Positions 62,772-64,000 of a stretch of DNA of 64,000 nucleotides are shown here, in pieces. Source of the stretch: Sphingomonas sp. 32-62-10 (GTDB lineage Bacteria; Pseudomonadota; Alphaproteobacteria; Sphingomonadales; Sphingomonadaceae); the NCBI GenBank assembly GCA_002280555.1, contig NCEE01000012.1, forward strand, positions 33,849-97,848. Direction: 5' to 3'. The position numbers were made by a program, and so were the translations under genes. Position 1 is the stretch's first letter. Each line of letters starts with the position of its first letter. The notes under the pieces were generated by a model that was given only the letters and a program-made list of their open reading frames with translations, did not search any database and was not told the DNA's origin.

Positions 62772-63739
62772 GTAAAGTCGCGCCTTGTGTCCCCGCGAAG
62801 GCGGGCGCGGGGTCGAATCGTCCGGGGGACGATTCGACCCCGCACCCGCCTTCGCGGGAGCACCAGGAGGTGCGCGGTAAGCTCACCCCCAACGCCCCGC
62901 TGGCACCGCTCGTCTGGTTCAAGTCGGGCGGATCGGCGGATTGGCTGTTCGAGCCGAAGGACGTGCAGGATCTGAGCGACTTTCTCGCCGATCTCGATCC
63001 CGCCGTGCCAGTGATGGCGCTGGGCCTCGGATCGAACCTGATCGTGCGCGATGGCGGCTGGCGGGGCGTTGTCGTGCGATTGGGCAAGGCGTTCAGCTTT
63101 GCACGGGCCGAAGGAACCTCATTGACCTGCGGCGGCGGCACGTCGGGCATTCTCGTGTCGTCCACCGCGCGTGATGCGGGCATTGCGGGTCTCGAATTTC
63201 TGCGCTCGATCCCTGGCACGGTGGGCGGGTTCGTGCGCATGAACGGCGGCGCTTATGGCCGCGAGACGAAGGACGTGCTCATCAACTGCACGATCGTCTT
63301 GCGCGACGGGACGGTGCAGTCGCTGCCCGTCGACGCATTGGGCTATACCTATCGTCACTCGACGTTGCCTGAAGGCGCGATCGTGGTCGAGGCGGTGTTT
63401 CACGGCACCCCCGGCGATCCGGTTGCGATCCAGGCCGAGATGGACCGCATCGCCGCCGCGCGTGAGGAATCGCAGCCGCTGCGCTCCAAGACGGGCGGTT
63501 CGACCTTCAAGAACCCGGACGGGCATAAGGCATGGGCGCTCGTCGACGCGGCGGGCTGCCGTGGCCTGACGATCGGCGACGCGCAGGTCAGCGAGAAGCA
63601 TTGTAATTTCCTGCTCAACCTCGGCTCGGCAACCAGCGCCGAAATCGAGGCGCTGGGCGAAGAAGTGAGGACGCGGGTGAAAGCGCATTCAGGGGTAACT
63701 TTGGAGTGGGAAATTCAGCGGGTGGGGGAAGTAGCATGA
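62768..63739 (+). CDS. murB: UDP-N-acetylenolpyruvoylglucosamine reductase with REP-encoded N-terminus
   Basis: 323 aa if started at GTG 62768 in a GTGA overlap with murC. The enzyme proper begins near codon 35 ([21 protein letters not shown]) and has the type I FAD-oxidoreductase signatures: [73 protein letters not shown] and [13 protein letters not shown]. It reduces enolpyruvyl-UDP-GlcNAc to UDP-MurNAc with NADPH. Codons 9-30 are made of an inserted palindrome (62792-62858), unlike normal MurB N-termini. The real start may be elsewhere, but no better one is visible. Confidence 0.92.
   Translation: MSKVAPCVPAKAGAGSNRPGDDSTPHPPSREHQEVRGKLTPNAPLAPLVWFKSGGSADWLFEPKDVQDLSDFLADLDPAVPVMALGLGSNLIVRDGGWRGVVVRLGKAFSFARAEGTSLTCGGGTSGILVSSTARDAGIAGLEFLRSIPGTVGGFVRMNGGAYGRETKDVLINCTIVLRDGTVQSLPVDALGYTYRHSTLPEGAIVVEAVFHGTPGDPVAIQAEMDRIAAAREESQPLRSKTGGSTFKNPDGHKAWALVDAAGCRGLTIGDAQVSEKHCNFLLNLGSATSAEIEALGEEVRTRVKAHSGVTLEWEIQRVGEVA
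62792..62858. repeat. REP-like hairpin inside the murB 5' coding region
   Basis: Two 32-nt arms (62792-62823 and 62827-62858) form an inverted repeat with one mismatch and a 3-nt loop. Arms begin CCCGCGAAGGCGGG, the core of the widespread alphaproteobacterial intergenic REP type. The whole element keeps the murB frame open. Confidence 0.9.
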
Positions 63740-63753
63740 TGTCGCTGCTTATC

Positions 63754-63845
63754 CCGTCATCCCCGCGCAAGCGGGGATCCGTTGGGTGCAGCACGAGCAA
63801 TGGAAGTGGTGTTTCCATCGGTTCCCGCTTTCGCGGGAATGACGG
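63754..63845. repeat. REP pair between murB and ddl
   Basis: CCGTCATCCCCGCGCAAGCG (from 63754) and GCTTTCGCGGGAATGACGG (to 63845) form outer inverted arms. Each arm folds into its own hairpin (TCCCCGC/GCGGGGA and TTCCCGC/GCGGGAA), and TGGAA/TTCCA lies between. This is a classic REP-pair layout, filling almost the entire murB-ddl gap, the only gap of this size in the cluster. Confidence 0.88.
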
Positions 63846-63866
63846 TTGGTTGGTGAGTGCAAACAA

Positions 63867-64000
63867 ATGGTAACTCCCCTCCACATCGCCGTGCTGATGG
63901 GTGGCTGGTCCGCCGAACGCGAGGTCTCGCTCGTCACGGGTGCGAATGTCGCCGATGCGCTTGAATCGCTCGGCCATCGGGTAACGCGGATCGATATGGG
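63867..64000 (+). CDS. ddl: D-alanine-D-alanine ligase (3' end outside window)
   Basis: The 44 visible codons from ATG 63867 read [20 protein letters not shown] and then [16 protein letters not shown]. The [15 protein letters not shown] signature is the Ddl N-terminal substrate-binding loop with its conserved Glu and Ser. It makes the D-Ala-D-Ala used by MurF. It follows murB after a REP pair; the rest lies beyond the window. Confidence 0.93.
   Translation, partial: MVTPLHIAVLMGGWSAEREVSLVTGANVADALESLGHRVTRIDM

Overview
The window reads as chromosomal DNA of a sphingomonad alphaproteobacterium (Sphingomonas or a close relative; inferred). The grounds are the high-GC coding sequence with GTG/TTG starts, the neighbouring NDUFA12-like, DUF2155 and aat genes, alphaproteobacterial LexA operators of the GAAC-N7-GAAC type, and several small proteins and REP-like palindromes of sphingomonad type. 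No transposase, phage module, rRNA or CRISPR array was seen. Two tRNAs are present: Gly (CCC) and Trp (CCA).

Layout. 1-7.4 kb: the end of an S24-type repressor, two small genes, then tamA-tamB (outer membrane translocation and assembly). 7.5-13.1 kb, minus strand: an ATP-grasp/aldehyde dehydrogenase pair and an S41 peptidase with a membrane-bound AraC regulator, separated by a 0.6-kb gene-free stretch rich in repeats. 13.2-18.6 kb: glnA-glnB, a winged-helix regulator divergent from a broken serine hydrolase, map, and a CinA-like protein. 18.6-25.8 kb: a large DISM-7TM/GAF/PAS adenylate cyclase, tRNA-Gly, a TorF-like porin, a broken pyrC and a ferredoxin-reductase-like flavoprotein. 26-31.2 kb: a two-component system, an LplT-like MFS transporter, and pgsA-moaD-moaE. 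31.2-36.5 kb, minus strand: tRNA-Trp-secE-nusG, a GGDEF-EAL protein and a fatty acyl-AMP ligase. 36.6-41.4 kb: recX, a double cold-shock protein, DUF192, NDUFA12, DUF2155, aat, a ParA-like ATPase and an MliC-like lipoprotein.

41.5-45.3 kb is the most mosaic part. An SOS-type Y-family polymerase gene and a truncated second copy of its 5' end lie 2303 bp apart as an ungapped 246-bp direct repeat, each carrying its own LexA box. Between them is an exported TPR protein whose 5' part is AT-rich. 45.3-49.9 kb: an exported amidohydrolase, an Mpo1-like protein, a VapBC pair, cysK and a small membrane protein. From 50.25 kb to the end runs the dcw cell-wall cluster with almost no gaps: mraZ-rsmH-ftsL-ftsI-murE-murF-mraY-murD-ftsW-murG-murC-murB-ddl (partial).

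The main oddities are these. Three conserved genes (the serine hydrolase, pyrC and the normally essential murD) each lack an internal block of roughly 130-210 bp and change frame at the gap; in murD this removes the ATP-binding P-loop. A 67-nt, nearly perfect REP hairpin lies in frame inside the first codons of murB. The duplicated, SOS-boxed polymerase 5' end may place a neighbouring TPR gene under LexA control. I found no clear candidate for a wholly new multi-gene system; the SOS-box/TPR segment and the gene lesions are the places that most deserve a closer look.
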